Positions 46,199-54,663 of a DNA stretch of 64,000 bases are shown piece after piece. The notes under the pieces are model-generated. The model was not told where the DNA came from, searched no databases, and saw only the letters and a program-made list of their open reading frames with translations. The stretch's first letter is position 1, and the number at the start of each line of letters is the position of its first letter. Made by a program: the position numbers and the translations under genes. Source of the DNA: CAVVFX01 sp963777595. Its GTDB lineage: Bacteria > Acidobacteriota > Terriglobia > Bryobacterales > Bryobacteraceae. The stretch covers positions 1 to 64,000 of the forward strand of contig CAVZRE010000073.1 in assembly GCA_963777595.1 (NCBI GenBank). Reading direction: 5' to 3'.

Positions 46199-46909
46199 AT
46201 GACCCACAACGATTGGCTGATTATTCACGATTTAAGCCAACAGCAAGAGTCCCCTGCGATTTCTTCGGTGTTACATCTAATAGCATCCCTAAGCAGTTCT
46301 GACGCGGCCCATTTGTATTGGATGGATCCGGCCATGTTCGAGCTACGCCTGATTAGCGCTAGCCCGAAAACGGAGGATGGCCGGATCTCCCGCGTCAGTT
46401 TGCAGTTCCCCGCCCGGTTTGAGCCGTGCATCATCGCCGCCGGCGATCCCGGTTTCGATAGTTTCCCGGAGACGCTCGTGTCGCAAGTTTCCTCTCTCGT
46501 CGTTTTCCCGATTCGCATGGAACAAAAGTTAACAGGCATGCTGACCTTGTCCCGCAAGGATTCCCGCCCGTACGGCCCAGCCGTGATCGAAGCTGCGTCC
46601 CAAGCCGGTGAGGCCTTGGCGGCGGCGATGAGGGAACTCGAACGCAGCCGCGAGGTCGATAACCTCCGTGCCAGGCTGCAGTCGGCGCGCCAGGAAAATT
46701 TATTGCTCGAGAAACGGCTCGCGGAACGGAAACTCGTGGAGCGAGCCAAAGGCCTGCTCCAGATCCACTACGGCTGGACGGAGGAAGATGCCTACTATCA
46801 CCTGCGACGCACCAGCCGCCAGCAGCGTACCCCCATGGCCGTGATCGCCCAGCGCGTAATCGATGTCGTCGCCGCCAGGGAAGTCGGGCAGGAGCGTCTG
46901 TCGGCGTAG
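46199..46909 (+). CDS. GAF-ANTAR transcription antiterminator regulator
   Basis: 236 aa from ATG 46199. Residues about 15-155 fit a GAF sensor domain (ISSVLHLIASLSSSDAAHLYWMD ... VVFPIRMEQKLTGMLTLSRKD). A coiled coil at about 155-190 leads into a C-terminal ANTAR domain at about 180-232 (LVERAKGLLQIHYGWTEEDAYYHLRRTSRQQRTPMAVIAQRVI), the RNA-binding three-helix module that prevents termination at dual-hairpin targets. The target RNA is not evident in the window. It is divergent from the helicase gene and followed 23 bases later by a small gene. Confidence 0.9.
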   Translation: MTHNDWLIIHDLSQQQESPAISSVLHLIASLSSSDAAHLYWMDPAMFELRLISASPKTEDGRISRVSLQFPARFEPCIIAAGDPGFDSFPETLVSQVSSLVVFPIRMEQKLTGMLTLSRKDSRPYGPAVIEAASQAGEALAAAMRELERSREVDNLRARLQSARQENLLLEKRLAERKLVERAKGLLQIHYGWTEEDAYYHLRRTSRQQRTPMAVIAQRVIDVVAAREVGQERLSA

Positions 46910-46932
46910 CCCAACTACAATAGGAATGGTGC

Positions 46933-47253
46933 ATGCGAATCATCATTCCAACTAAAAAGAGCGTAGAAGATACCAAGCGCATCGTCGAACGCTCCACGGA
47001 GGATCTGTTCCGCTCCGCCGCGGGCGGTATCGTCCAGATCAGTGGCATCGAAAAAAGCTGGTCCGGCGATACCATGAATTTTTCCTTCAAAGCCGGCGTT
47101 GCCTTTCTCGCGACAACCATTCAGGGCACCGTCGCCGTGACCGAAAAGGACGTCACCATCGATGTCGCCATTCCCGAAGCCTTCCGCCGCTTCATCGCCG
47201 AAGATAAGCTGAAGTCCGGCATCGAAACGCGGATTCGCGGACTGCTCGCCTGA
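46933..47253 (+). CDS. Polyhydroxyalkanoate-granule-system family protein
   Basis: 106 aa cytosolic protein. The sequence pattern (VEDTKRIVERSTEDLFRSAAG, KSWSGDTMNFSFKAGVAFLATTIQGTVAVTEKDVTIDVAIP, FRRFIAEDKLKSGIETRI) fits the PHA_gran_rgn family (PF09650), originally linked to PHA granule proteins but widespread in bacteria without PHA. Start ATG at 46933 follows AATAGGAATGGTGC; the ribosome binding site is weak (AGGA). Possibly co-transcribed with the GAF-ANTAR gene. It converges on the ABC permease fusion, 2 bases apart. Confidence 0.82.
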   Translation: MRIIIPTKKSVEDTKRIVERSTEDLFRSAAGGIVQISGIEKSWSGDTMNFSFKAGVAFLATTIQGTVAVTEKDVTIDVAIPEAFRRFIAEDKLKSGIETRIRGLLA

Positions 47254-47255
47254 CC

Positions 47256-49337
47256 CTATTCCTCGTCGAATAAGGACGACCGCGAGACCCGCTCGCCTTT
47301 GAAAATCACCGAACTGATCGACGACATGGCATGGATGTCGCTCAGCGGATTGCCCTCCACAACCACCAGCGTTGCTTCCAAGCCCTTGCGAATCGCCCCG
47401 AACTTTTGCTCCGCGTGCAGCAGTTTCGCCGCATTCCAGGTCGCCGCCTGCAGCGCGGCATCGTTCGGAATTCCCGCTTCTACCCAAAGTTCCAATTCGC
47501 GCTGTATCGTTGGACCGTGGAGCACCAGCAGCCTCCCGGCGCCTGAGCCTGTCACCAGCGTCACACCGGCCTTCCACGCGCGCAAGAGATTGGACCCGGC
47601 AGTCTCGCTGTCTCTAGTCACGCCTCCGCCAAACTCCCCGGAAACCATTTCTTTGCGGATTGCCGCGAGCACCTCCGGAGGGGCTGTCTGCAGCACCAGT
47701 GGCCGGCTCAATTCGCCGGGATCCGCCGTTCCTGGTTCGGACCGTAATGCCGGCAAATAACTGACTCTCAACCGGCTCATGGCAGCCGGCATCTCGCCCG
47801 AAACATCGCCCTCCACAGCATCGATCCCCGCCTTCAAGACAGCCTCAACATCCGCAGCTCCTGCCGCCGCATCCGCCTTCGCATGCAAGCGCAGGAACAT
47901 TACTAATTTCTGCCGCCGCCCTTCCGTTGCGATGTCCCGAAGAATCTCGTGGCCTGAGCCATCCCACGTCAACCAAATTCCGTTAACGCCCTTTCGCTGC
48001 AACTCGTCTACCCGGTGCAGGGCATCCTGCGGCTTGCCGGGCAGCGTCCGCAACACCGCGCCCGCGAATACCTGCGCTCCCAACCGCTCGCCCGAATCGA
48101 TCCCCGCGCCCAACTGCAGAGCGCGATCGACCGTATCGCCCACGTCCTCGACCGCCGTGATGCCGCAGTACAGATACTCGGCCAATTCGCGCTGCATCTG
48201 TTTCTCGGTAAGCGGCTTGCCGGAGATCCCGCCGCTCTCTCCCAGGTGCACATCCACGTCAATCATCCCCGGCACCACAGTCTTCCCCGCTCCCTCCATC
48301 ACCTCGGCCTTCAGCACCTTTGGATCCGGTGCGGTCCCGTCATAGATCTCCGCAATCTTCCCCTCCCGGATCAGCACCGCGCCACTTTCGATGACCTTGC
48401 CGTCGCCTGTAAAGATACGCGCATTGCGGATCAGGATGGAGCGAGAACGGCTGAGTGCACGTGCCAGAACCCGCGTCTTGACGACGTTGTCCTGAGAGTG
48501 CGCCTGCCACGCGCCCATCACCAGGAACGGCGCGAGAACCGCCAGCAGCCAGAGCTTGGCCGACGTCTTGATCTTCTCTTCCTTCTCCCAACGAAACAGC
48601 TTCACTGAGACAAATGTCGCGGCAACCGTAGTCAGCGTAAGCGCCCCAACCGCCGGGAGACTCGAAAAAATAGATTCCCTGCGCAAGATGATGCTCTGCA
48701 GTCCTGACACCAGATAGGTTGCCGGAATAAACTGCGTCACCGTCAGCAGCCACTTGGGAAACAAGGTCAGGGGAAACGAAGCCCCGCTCAGGAACAACAT
48801 GGAAATGTACAGCACTTGGGTGAGAATGGCGCTCTCCTGCACCGAGTTCACCACCGACGCCACGGTCAGTCCGATCGCGCGGAAGGCGATCAACCCGAAA
48901 GAGGCGAATAGCATCACGGAAAAAATATTCGGAGGAAATACCATCCCGTAGCGAAAGTGCGCCAGCAGGAGCATTAGCAGAAGGTAGGGAAGGTAAGTCA
49001 GCAGTCCCGTCACCATCGACGCTACCAGCAAAGGCGCTGCCGATATCGGCGCCACCTTGTATCGCCGCAGAATATTGTTCTCACGCTCCTGCACCGCCCG
49101 CATCCCGGCGCCGAAGAGGCCATTCCCCAAAATCCCGATCACCGAAACCATCGTCACCACCTGCGTGATCATGCCGCCTTGATCTGCCCGGTACGCCTGG
49201 GCGAACACAAAAAAGAAGATCATCGGGAATAGGTAATTAAAGAAGATGACCGACCGCTGCCGCATCGCCAGCTTCAGATCAATCTTGATCAACGCCAGGT
49301 AAGCTTTCAAACCCGCTCCTTCGCCCTTGTGCAGCAC
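47256..49337 (-). CDS. ABC-2 permease fused to a degenerate amidohydrolase-like domain
   Basis: 693 aa in one uninterrupted frame. Residues about 10-250 are an ABC-2 permease (NYLFPMIFFFVFAQAYR, AVQERENNILRRYKVAPISA, ILTQVLYISMLFLSGASFPL, FIPATYLVSGLQSII), with a further TM at 262-278. Residues about 298-693 follow the imidazolonepropionase-like amidohydrolase fold (ILIRNARIFTGDGKVIESGAVLIREGKI, KTVVPGMIDVDVHLGE, GPTIQRELELWVEAGIPNDAALQAATWNAAKLL, GLEATLVVVEGNPL). Metal ligands are largely lost: the first His of HxH is Asp 362, IEH is VEG at 508-510, and the catalytic Asp is Gly 599. The domain probably binds instead of hydrolysing. By topology it would face the periplasm if the last TM crosses the membrane. 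Partner ATPase lies 28 bases upstream. Confidence 0.87.
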   Translation of the reverse strand: MLHKGEGAGLKAYLALIKIDLKLAMRQRSVIFFNYLFPMIFFFVFAQAYRADQGGMITQVVTMVSVIGILGNGLFGAGMRAVQERENNILRRYKVAPISAAPLLVASMVTGLLTYLPYLLLMLLLAHFRYGMVFPPNIFSVMLFASFGLIAFRAIGLTVASVVNSVQESAILTQVLYISMLFLSGASFPLTLFPKWLLTVTQFIPATYLVSGLQSIILRRESIFSSLPAVGALTLTTVAATFVSVKLFRWEKEEKIKTSAKLWLLAVLAPFLVMGAWQAHSQDNVVKTRVLARALSRSRSILIRNARIFTGDGKVIESGAVLIREGKIAEIYDGTAPDPKVLKAEVMEGAGKTVVPGMIDVDVHLGESGGISGKPLTEKQMQRELAEYLYCGITAVEDVGDTVDRALQLGAGIDSGERLGAQVFAGAVLRTLPGKPQDALHRVDELQRKGVNGIWLTWDGSGHEILRDIATEGRRQKLVMFLRLHAKADAAAGAADVEAVLKAGIDAVEGDVSGEMPAAMSRLRVSYLPALRSEPGTADPGELSRPLVLQTAPPEVLAAIRKEMVSGEFGGGVTRDSETAGSNLLRAWKAGVTLVTGSGAGRLLVLHGPTIQRELELWVEAGIPNDAALQAATWNAAKLLHAEQKFGAIRKGLEATLVVVEGNPLSDIHAMSSISSVIFKGERVSRSSLFDEE

Positions 49338-49365
49338 AGACGCCGCTCTGTGCCTCGACCGCCCA

Positions 49366-50295
49366 TCATTCGCGCAGCCTCTTCCCCGTCAGTTCGATAT
49401 ACACATCTTCCAGCGTGGGCCGCTTCAGATGCACATCCGCAATCTCCAGTCCCCTCTGATCTGTCCACTTCACCATCTCGACCAGTGTGCGCGCAGGCCG
49501 CGACGATATCACCGTCACACCCTGGCCGTCCGCACTCAAAGTGGACGTAATGGCATCCGTCCATTGAGGGATATCGTCCCTCGTCAGCACGCGATCCCAC
49601 AAAATCTCGATCGTCGATTGCCCCAGGCTGCGTTCCTGCAACTCGCGCGGCGTGCCAATAGCGATAATGCGCCCGGCATCCATAATGGCAACGCGGTCGC
49701 ACAGCCGCTCAGCCTCCTCGATGTAATGCGTAGTCAGAAAAATTGTGCGTTTCTCACGGTGAAGCTCTTCCAGCAGATCGCGAATTTCGAGTCGTACCTG
49801 GGGATCGAGACCCGTGGTCGGTTCGTCCAGAAACAACAATTGCGGATCGTTGATCAGCGACATCGCCAGCGCAAGACGCTGTTTCTGACCGCCCGAGAGC
49901 GTCGCGTAACCGGCGTTGCGCTTCTCCCACAACTGCAGACGGGTGAGCAACTGAGCCCCATCCACCGTCCGGGTATAAAAGGAAGCAAACAGTTCCAGCG
50001 CCTCCTTCACCGTAATCTTGTCCGGCAGATTCGTGGCCTGCAGGCAGACTCCGATCCGGTCTTTTAGATTGCGCTTCTGCCGGTCGGGATCAAAATCGAG
50101 AACGCGCACGTCGCCCCCCGTACGCTGCCGGATCCCTTCCAGTATCTCGACGGTCGTCGTCTTGCCCGCGCCATTCGGACCCAGCAGCCCGAACACTTCG
50201 CCCTCCCGGACTTCGAACTCGATACCCTTCACCGCTTCAAAGCTCCCGTAGCTTTTCGTGAGTCCCGCAACGGAGATGGCGTTCCCGTTCGACAT
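49366..50295 (-). CDS. ABC-2 transporter ATP-binding protein (DrrA/CcmA type)
   Basis: 309 aa from ATG 50295. Walker A GPNGAGKTT, Q-loop CLQATNLPD, signature LSGGQKQRLALAMSL, Walker B LLFLDEPTTGLD and switch TTHYIEEAE. The C-terminal extension of about 90 aa (LKRPTLEDVYIELTGKRL) is the regulatory tail of the DrrA subfamily of drug and lipid exporters. It forms a two-gene operon with the permease-amidohydrolase fusion downstream. Substrate unknown. Confidence 0.95.
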   Translation of the reverse strand: MSNGNAISVAGLTKSYGSFEAVKGIEFEVREGEVFGLLGPNGAGKTTTVEILEGIRQRTGGDVRVLDFDPDRQKRNLKDRIGVCLQATNLPDKITVKEALELFASFYTRTVDGAQLLTRLQLWEKRNAGYATLSGGQKQRLALAMSLINDPQLLFLDEPTTGLDPQVRLEIRDLLEELHREKRTIFLTTHYIEEAERLCDRVAIMDAGRIIAIGTPRELQERSLGQSTIEILWDRVLTRDDIPQWTDAITSTLSADGQGVTVISSRPARTLVEMVKWTDQRGLEIADVHLKRPTLEDVYIELTGKRLRE

Positions 50296-50327
50296 AGGTT
50301 ATCCATCTACCGTAGCAGGCTCCGTAC

Positions 50328-50346
50328 AATAGGCTTTAGCCTGTCC
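50328..50346. repeat. REP-like palindrome, copy 3
   Basis: AATAGGCTTTAGCCTGTCC, preceded by a degenerate GTAGCAGGCTCCGTAC. It lies in the gap between the ABC ATPase start and the acyltransferase gene end. Less perfect than copies 1 and 2. Confidence 0.4.
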
Positions 50347-50371
50347 GACGTTGTTCAACACCGCCCACATT

Positions 50372-52860
50372 TCAAAGCCGTTCCACCGCGTCCTGCACCT
50401 GCCGCGCCAGATCGCGCAAGTCTCCGGCGGGCATTTGCATCGGGGCGCCGAAGCTGATCCGGACCGGCCCGCGTGTCGCCCACCGCGCCTTTCGGTGCAG
50501 AACTTTTTCGAGTCCGCGAATCCGGATCGGCACCACCGGCAGCGATAACTTGGATGCCAGCAGTGCTACCCCCGGCTGAAACGCAGCAATCTCTCCGCTG
50601 TCGGTCATCTTTCCTTCCGGAAAAATTAGAATCGACCAGCCCCTGCCCGCCAGTTCCCCCGCATACCGCATCACCGCGCCAACTCCCGATTCCCGTTGCG
50701 GAAGAGCAAATCCGTTGAACACCAACAGCGCCAGGTAGTATTCCAGGCCGCGCACTAATCGTCTTCCGGGCTTGTGTCCTGCGGGGTGAAAATAAGCGTC
50801 GAAAAACTCCTTCGACATCGCCGGCGCAACCCGATACCGCAGCGGCTTGGGCAACGCCATCGTGATCACTGGACCATCCATATAGCTTTGATGATTGGCC
50901 GCCAGGATCACCGGACCCTTCAAGCCTTCCAGATGCTCCCGGCCGGTAACTTCAATCCGCGCGTAGTGGTGCGCCAGGGGAAAAATCACGGTAGGCAGAA
51001 ACACCCTGCGCAACGCTCTCGCCAACGCGGACAGGTGCCATCGGGGAAGTTTTTCTATAGCCGGCTGCGGCGCCACCGGAAGCTTGAAGCAGATCGGAAA
51101 CACGCCTCGCGCCGGCGAATGCCGCTTCATCCCGCGCACCTCCCAGCCGCTGCTCAATCCCGCTCATCAGTTCCACGCGCTCGAGCGAACTGAGGCCGAG
51201 ATCCTCCAGAGTGGTTTCGGGAGTAATCGTTCGCCCCGGCGCGAGCCTTCGCAGTAACTCCAGCACGCCTCCCTCTCCCGCCCCATTCGACGAAACCGGC
51301 TGAGGAGTCCCTCCTGCAAGCCAGTCCCGAATCTGGACCCGCTTCAACTTCCCGGTCCCTTCCGTCCTCGGCAGCGATTCACCCGGCCAAACGTGCACCG
51401 TGCGGATGCGCTGCGCATCTTCCAGTTTCTGATTGGCCAGATTCGTGATCTCCTCCGGCTTCGTCCCCGCCTCCAGCACCAGCACCGCATGCACCCGATC
51501 CGGCCCCACAACCGCAGCCTCTTTGACTCCCGGCATCTTTTCGAGCACCCGTTCGATATCCTCGGGGTACACGTTCAGTCCCTCAGGGGTGACGATCACA
51601 TCTTTCTTGCGGCCATGCACCAGCAGGCTGCCATCCTGCGCCAGTTCCCCAAGATCCCCGGTGTGAAGCCAGCCGTCGCCCTCGCCATCGCGAACCCGGA
51701 CGCCGGTGCCCGATAAAGCCGCGTCCGATGCCTGGTAATATCCGCTCGTCACATTCGCCCCGCGCACCAGAATCTCGCCATCGGGAGCGATCTTCACCTC
51801 CACCCCCGCGATCGGCTTGCCCACCGTCCCCTTCCGCGCATGGAACGGATGATTCAACGTGACAATCGGCGCCGTCTCAGTCAAACCGTAACCTTGGATG
51901 ACCAGGAAGCCCAGCTTCGACCAGAACTGTTCGAGCTCGGAGTCAAGTGGCGCCGCGCCCACCACGAACGCCCAAAATTTAAATCCTAAAGCCCTGTGGA
52001 CATCCCGGTGCCGCCACCATTGCACCCACCATGGACCCGGCTTCGGCGCGGCCGTCTTCGGAAATCGCGTCGTAATGTTCCCTCGCAGCACGTCGAGCAT
52101 CTTCGGCACGCACACCAGCACCGAAATCCGCCGGCTGTGAATCTGCCGGACAATCTCTCCCGGATCCAGGCTCTTCATGAAGATGACCTCGCCCGCCAGC
52201 ATGGGCGGCATATAGGTTGCCATCGCTTGCCCGAACAAATGGCTCAGCGGCAGCAGGTTCAAAAAGCGCAGCGGGAAGAAAGGTCTGCCCATATTTCTTG
52301 TACTTGTCGATCTCCCGTTCCACCGGGACCATGTTGGCCAGCAGATTCCGGTGCGTGATCACCACCCCCTTCGGCTCAGCCGTAGCTCCCGACGTGAAAA
52401 CAATTTGCACAGTGTCGTCCGGCGCCGCTGTCACCACCGGTTGCAGCGTCTCCGCGAACTCCTGCTCGATCTCCTTAACATGCCACACGTGCCCCCTAAA
52501 CTCTTCCGGACGGGACACCTCTTCGCCCACCACCAGCGCCTTAGCCTCCACCAACTTCGCTACCCGAAGAAGAAACTCCGCCGAGACCCGGTAGTCGAGC
52601 GGCGCCAGAATCACGCCATCGAGAATGCAGCCCCAAAGAGCCCCGATCCATCCCGGCCGGTTTTCCGACCAGATCAGGACCTTATCGCCCTTCCCGATCC
52701 CGGCTGCTCGCAACCGCAGCGCAAATGCCCGCGCCATCCCCGCCATCTCGCGGTATCGGAAGCTTTGCGGACGATAGCCGTTGTCGTATACCAGGAAATC
52801 GCCGTCGATTGCGCTCCAGTCTCCGAAGAAGTCGACCAACGTATCGCGGGGCATGACCAC
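50372..52860 (-). CDS. AMP-binding ligase - ACP - acyltransferase fusion (Aas-like; two frameshifts)
   Basis: About 828 aa once joined. Residues about 1-540 are an acyl-activating AMP-binding enzyme: FTSGATAEPKGVVITHRN, GYGLTETAPIVTLN, GWLHTGDLGELAQDG and GRKKDVIVTPEGLNVYPEDIE. An acyl-carrier domain follows with LGLSSLERVELM, where Ser is the 4'-phosphopantetheine site. The C-terminal 240 aa are a PlsC-type acyltransferase: NHQSYMD (HX4D) and FPEGKMTDSG. Dropping one G of GGG at 52288-52290 joins DKYKKYG to RPFFPLRFLNLLPLSHLFG. Dropping one base near 51050-51090 joins SDLLQ to the IEKLPRWHLSALARALRRVF linker. It probably loads a fatty acid on its own carrier and transfers it to a lysophospholipid or related acceptor. 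Confidence 0.9.
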
Positions 52861-52894
52861 TTATTAGAGTAAGCGAGTGCAGTACAGTATAAAT

Positions 52895-53122
52895 ATGCCG
52901 ATCTACGAATATAAGTGCGATTCCTGTGGTAACAAGTTCGAGAAGCTACTGCGCCGCTCCGCCGACACTGCCGGGCTGGCATGCCCTTCCTGCGGCGACC
53001 AGCACCTTAGCCAGGAATACTCTACTTTCGCGGCGCATGCCAACGGCGCCCCCGCCCGTTCGGAAGCGCCCATGTGTCCCGGTGGAATGTGCCAGAACCC
53101 CGGCTTCTGCGGCCGCAACTGA
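52895..53122 (+). CDS. FmdB-family zinc ribbon protein
   Basis: 75 aa from ATG 52895 (MPIYEYKCDSCGNKFE), the canonical FmdB/CxxC start. Zinc pairs are C8/C11 and CPSCGD. An additional Cys-containing tail (CPGGMCQNPGFCGRN) could bind a second metal. Small regulatory or chaperone-like role by family; precise function unknown. Divergent from the acyl-ligase fusion with 34 bases between starts. Confidence 0.92.
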   Translation: MPIYEYKCDSCGNKFEKLLRRSADTAGLACPSCGDQHLSQEYSTFAAHANGAPARSEAPMCPGGMCQNPGFCGRN

Positions 53123-53182
53123 CCCGAGTTCGTTTCTGTAAGGCTCGCAGTAAGCCTTCACAATGCGCCAATGGCGACACGT

Positions 53183-54418
53183 CTAACGGTCGCGCAACGT
53201 AAACACAAACTCCCGAATTGCTGCGCGCTCGCGTTCTTCCTCCGCGGCCGATTTCTTCGACATCTGTTCCCACATCTCGATCTCCGCCTTCGCTTTTTCG
53301 GATTCACCCGCCCGGCGGTACGCCTGGGAAAGACGATAATGCGCTTCGATCGCAGTCGCGTCAGCCTTCGCGCCAGCCACCGCGCTCCGCCAGGCCTCCA
53401 TCGCATGAGGCCAATCGTTCTCGTCCGCTAAGACAATTCCCAGTTGCAGCCACGCCGCGGCCAGTCCCGGATCGAGTCGTACCGCTTTTTCGAGCAGCGC
53501 CTGCGCCTTCCCCGCACCGCCCCCGCCTCTCAAACTGATCGCATAATAATAATTAGCCCACGCGTTCTCCGGATTCAGCCGGGCAAACCGTTCCATCCTC
53601 TCGACAAACCCGAGGGCTTGACCAATCGGGCTGTTTCTCACCTGTCCCAAAAACAGATAGGGCTTAGGCTCCCCAGGATTTAAATCCGTCGCTTCGAAGA
53701 AGAATCGTTCCGCCTGGTCGAACCAACCGCGCGAGTACCAACTCACTGCCAGGCCCAGCAGCATCCGCGTCGACCGCGGGAACAGACGGTGTCCGCGGCC
53801 AAAAACTTCCGCCGCTTGCTCTGCCGCACGGTGAGTCAGCAGTTCCGCGCCCCAATCGAAAAAATGCGTTTCGCTCGGCTCCCCTTCGGCGGCTCGCTCG
53901 TACGCGCGAACCGTTTCGAGCTCAGCCCCAGGCTCCTCGACCGGACCGAGCGACGCGGTCGCCTTTGTCAACGCTTCCGCCGAGTGCAGGATTGGGTCGG
54001 CCCCGTGTCCCCCGCGATTCGCGCCATCACTTACGCCCGCCACAATGAAGGAAGGCGTGTCGGAATAGGCTGGCATTTCGCTCGAACTCAGCTTGAGGTC
54101 GACCGACCTCGATTCCTGGTGCGCCAGAACCAAGGGTCCGAACTCCGCCGTGCCGCCGGCCGCTTCTGCGTGGATCGAGTAGCTGCCGGGTCGCAGCCCG
54201 GCAAAACGATAGCGTCCCTCCAAGTCCGTATGGACGGAGAACGTCGCGGTGCCCGTCTTGACCTGCACGCTCGCCCCGGACACGCGATCGTTGTGCGCAT
54301 CAAGAACCATGCCCTGGATCGTGGAAGTCTGCTCCCCCTGTCCAAACAACGCGGCCGCCGTCATGATCAGGAAAAGCGCAACTCTCCTGCTGTAGCGCGC
54401 CCACAAACTCATAATCAC
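53183..54418 (-). CDS. Exported carboxypeptidase-regulatory-like plus TPR protein
   Basis: 411 aa. Signal peptide at about 1-27 (ending LFGQ). A CarboxypepD_reg/CNA-B type beta domain lies at about 32-112 (STIQGMVLDAHNDRVSGASVQVKTGT ... GRYRFAGLRPGSYSIHAEA). A linker and about six tetratricopeptide repeats follow at 170-390, including GLAVSWYSRGWFDQAERFFFEATDLNPGEPKPYLFLG and ALLEKAVRLDPGLAAAWLQLGIVLADENDWPHAMEAW. Likely a periplasmic scaffold or outer-membrane-associated protein. Typical of the acidobacterial secretome; partner not visible. Confidence 0.88.
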   Translation of the reverse strand: MIMSLWARYSRRVALFLIMTAAALFGQGEQTSTIQGMVLDAHNDRVSGASVQVKTGTATFSVHTDLEGRYRFAGLRPGSYSIHAEAAGGTAEFGPLVLAHQESRSVDLKLSSSEMPAYSDTPSFIVAGVSDGANRGGHGADPILHSAEALTKATASLGPVEEPGAELETVRAYERAAEGEPSETHFFDWGAELLTHRAAEQAAEVFGRGHRLFPRSTRMLLGLAVSWYSRGWFDQAERFFFEATDLNPGEPKPYLFLGQVRNSPIGQALGFVERMERFARLNPENAWANYYYAISLRGGGGAGKAQALLEKAVRLDPGLAAAWLQLGIVLADENDWPHAMEAWRSAVAGAKADATAIEAHYRLSQAYRRAGESEKAKAEIEMWEQMSKKSAAEEERERAAIREFVFTLRDR

Positions 54419-54435
54419 TCCCTTATCCTACCCTT

Positions 54436-54460
54436 GTAGAGCAGGCTTTGCCGCTACAGG
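54436..54460. repeat. REP-like palindrome, copy 4
   Basis: GTAGAGCAGGCTTTGCCGCTACAGGC lies just upstream of the TPR gene start. The GTAGAGCAGGC half is identical to copy 2; the other half is imperfect. Confidence 0.45.
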
Positions 54461-54663
54461 CGCTAATCTAAAAACTCGACCCCGGATGCGTCCCTCTTCG
54501 CGCGCTTCGAATCTTCAAAGCCGGCATCTGACGTTTGCATTTGGGATTTATCTCTCTGTTAGTTTTAATTTTTCGCGACAAAGCCGTTCACGGCAAATTT
54601 GCAAATTTGAGCAAAATTCGGAGACGGCTCCGGCTATATAACTGGAAGGATCCTACAAATTTT

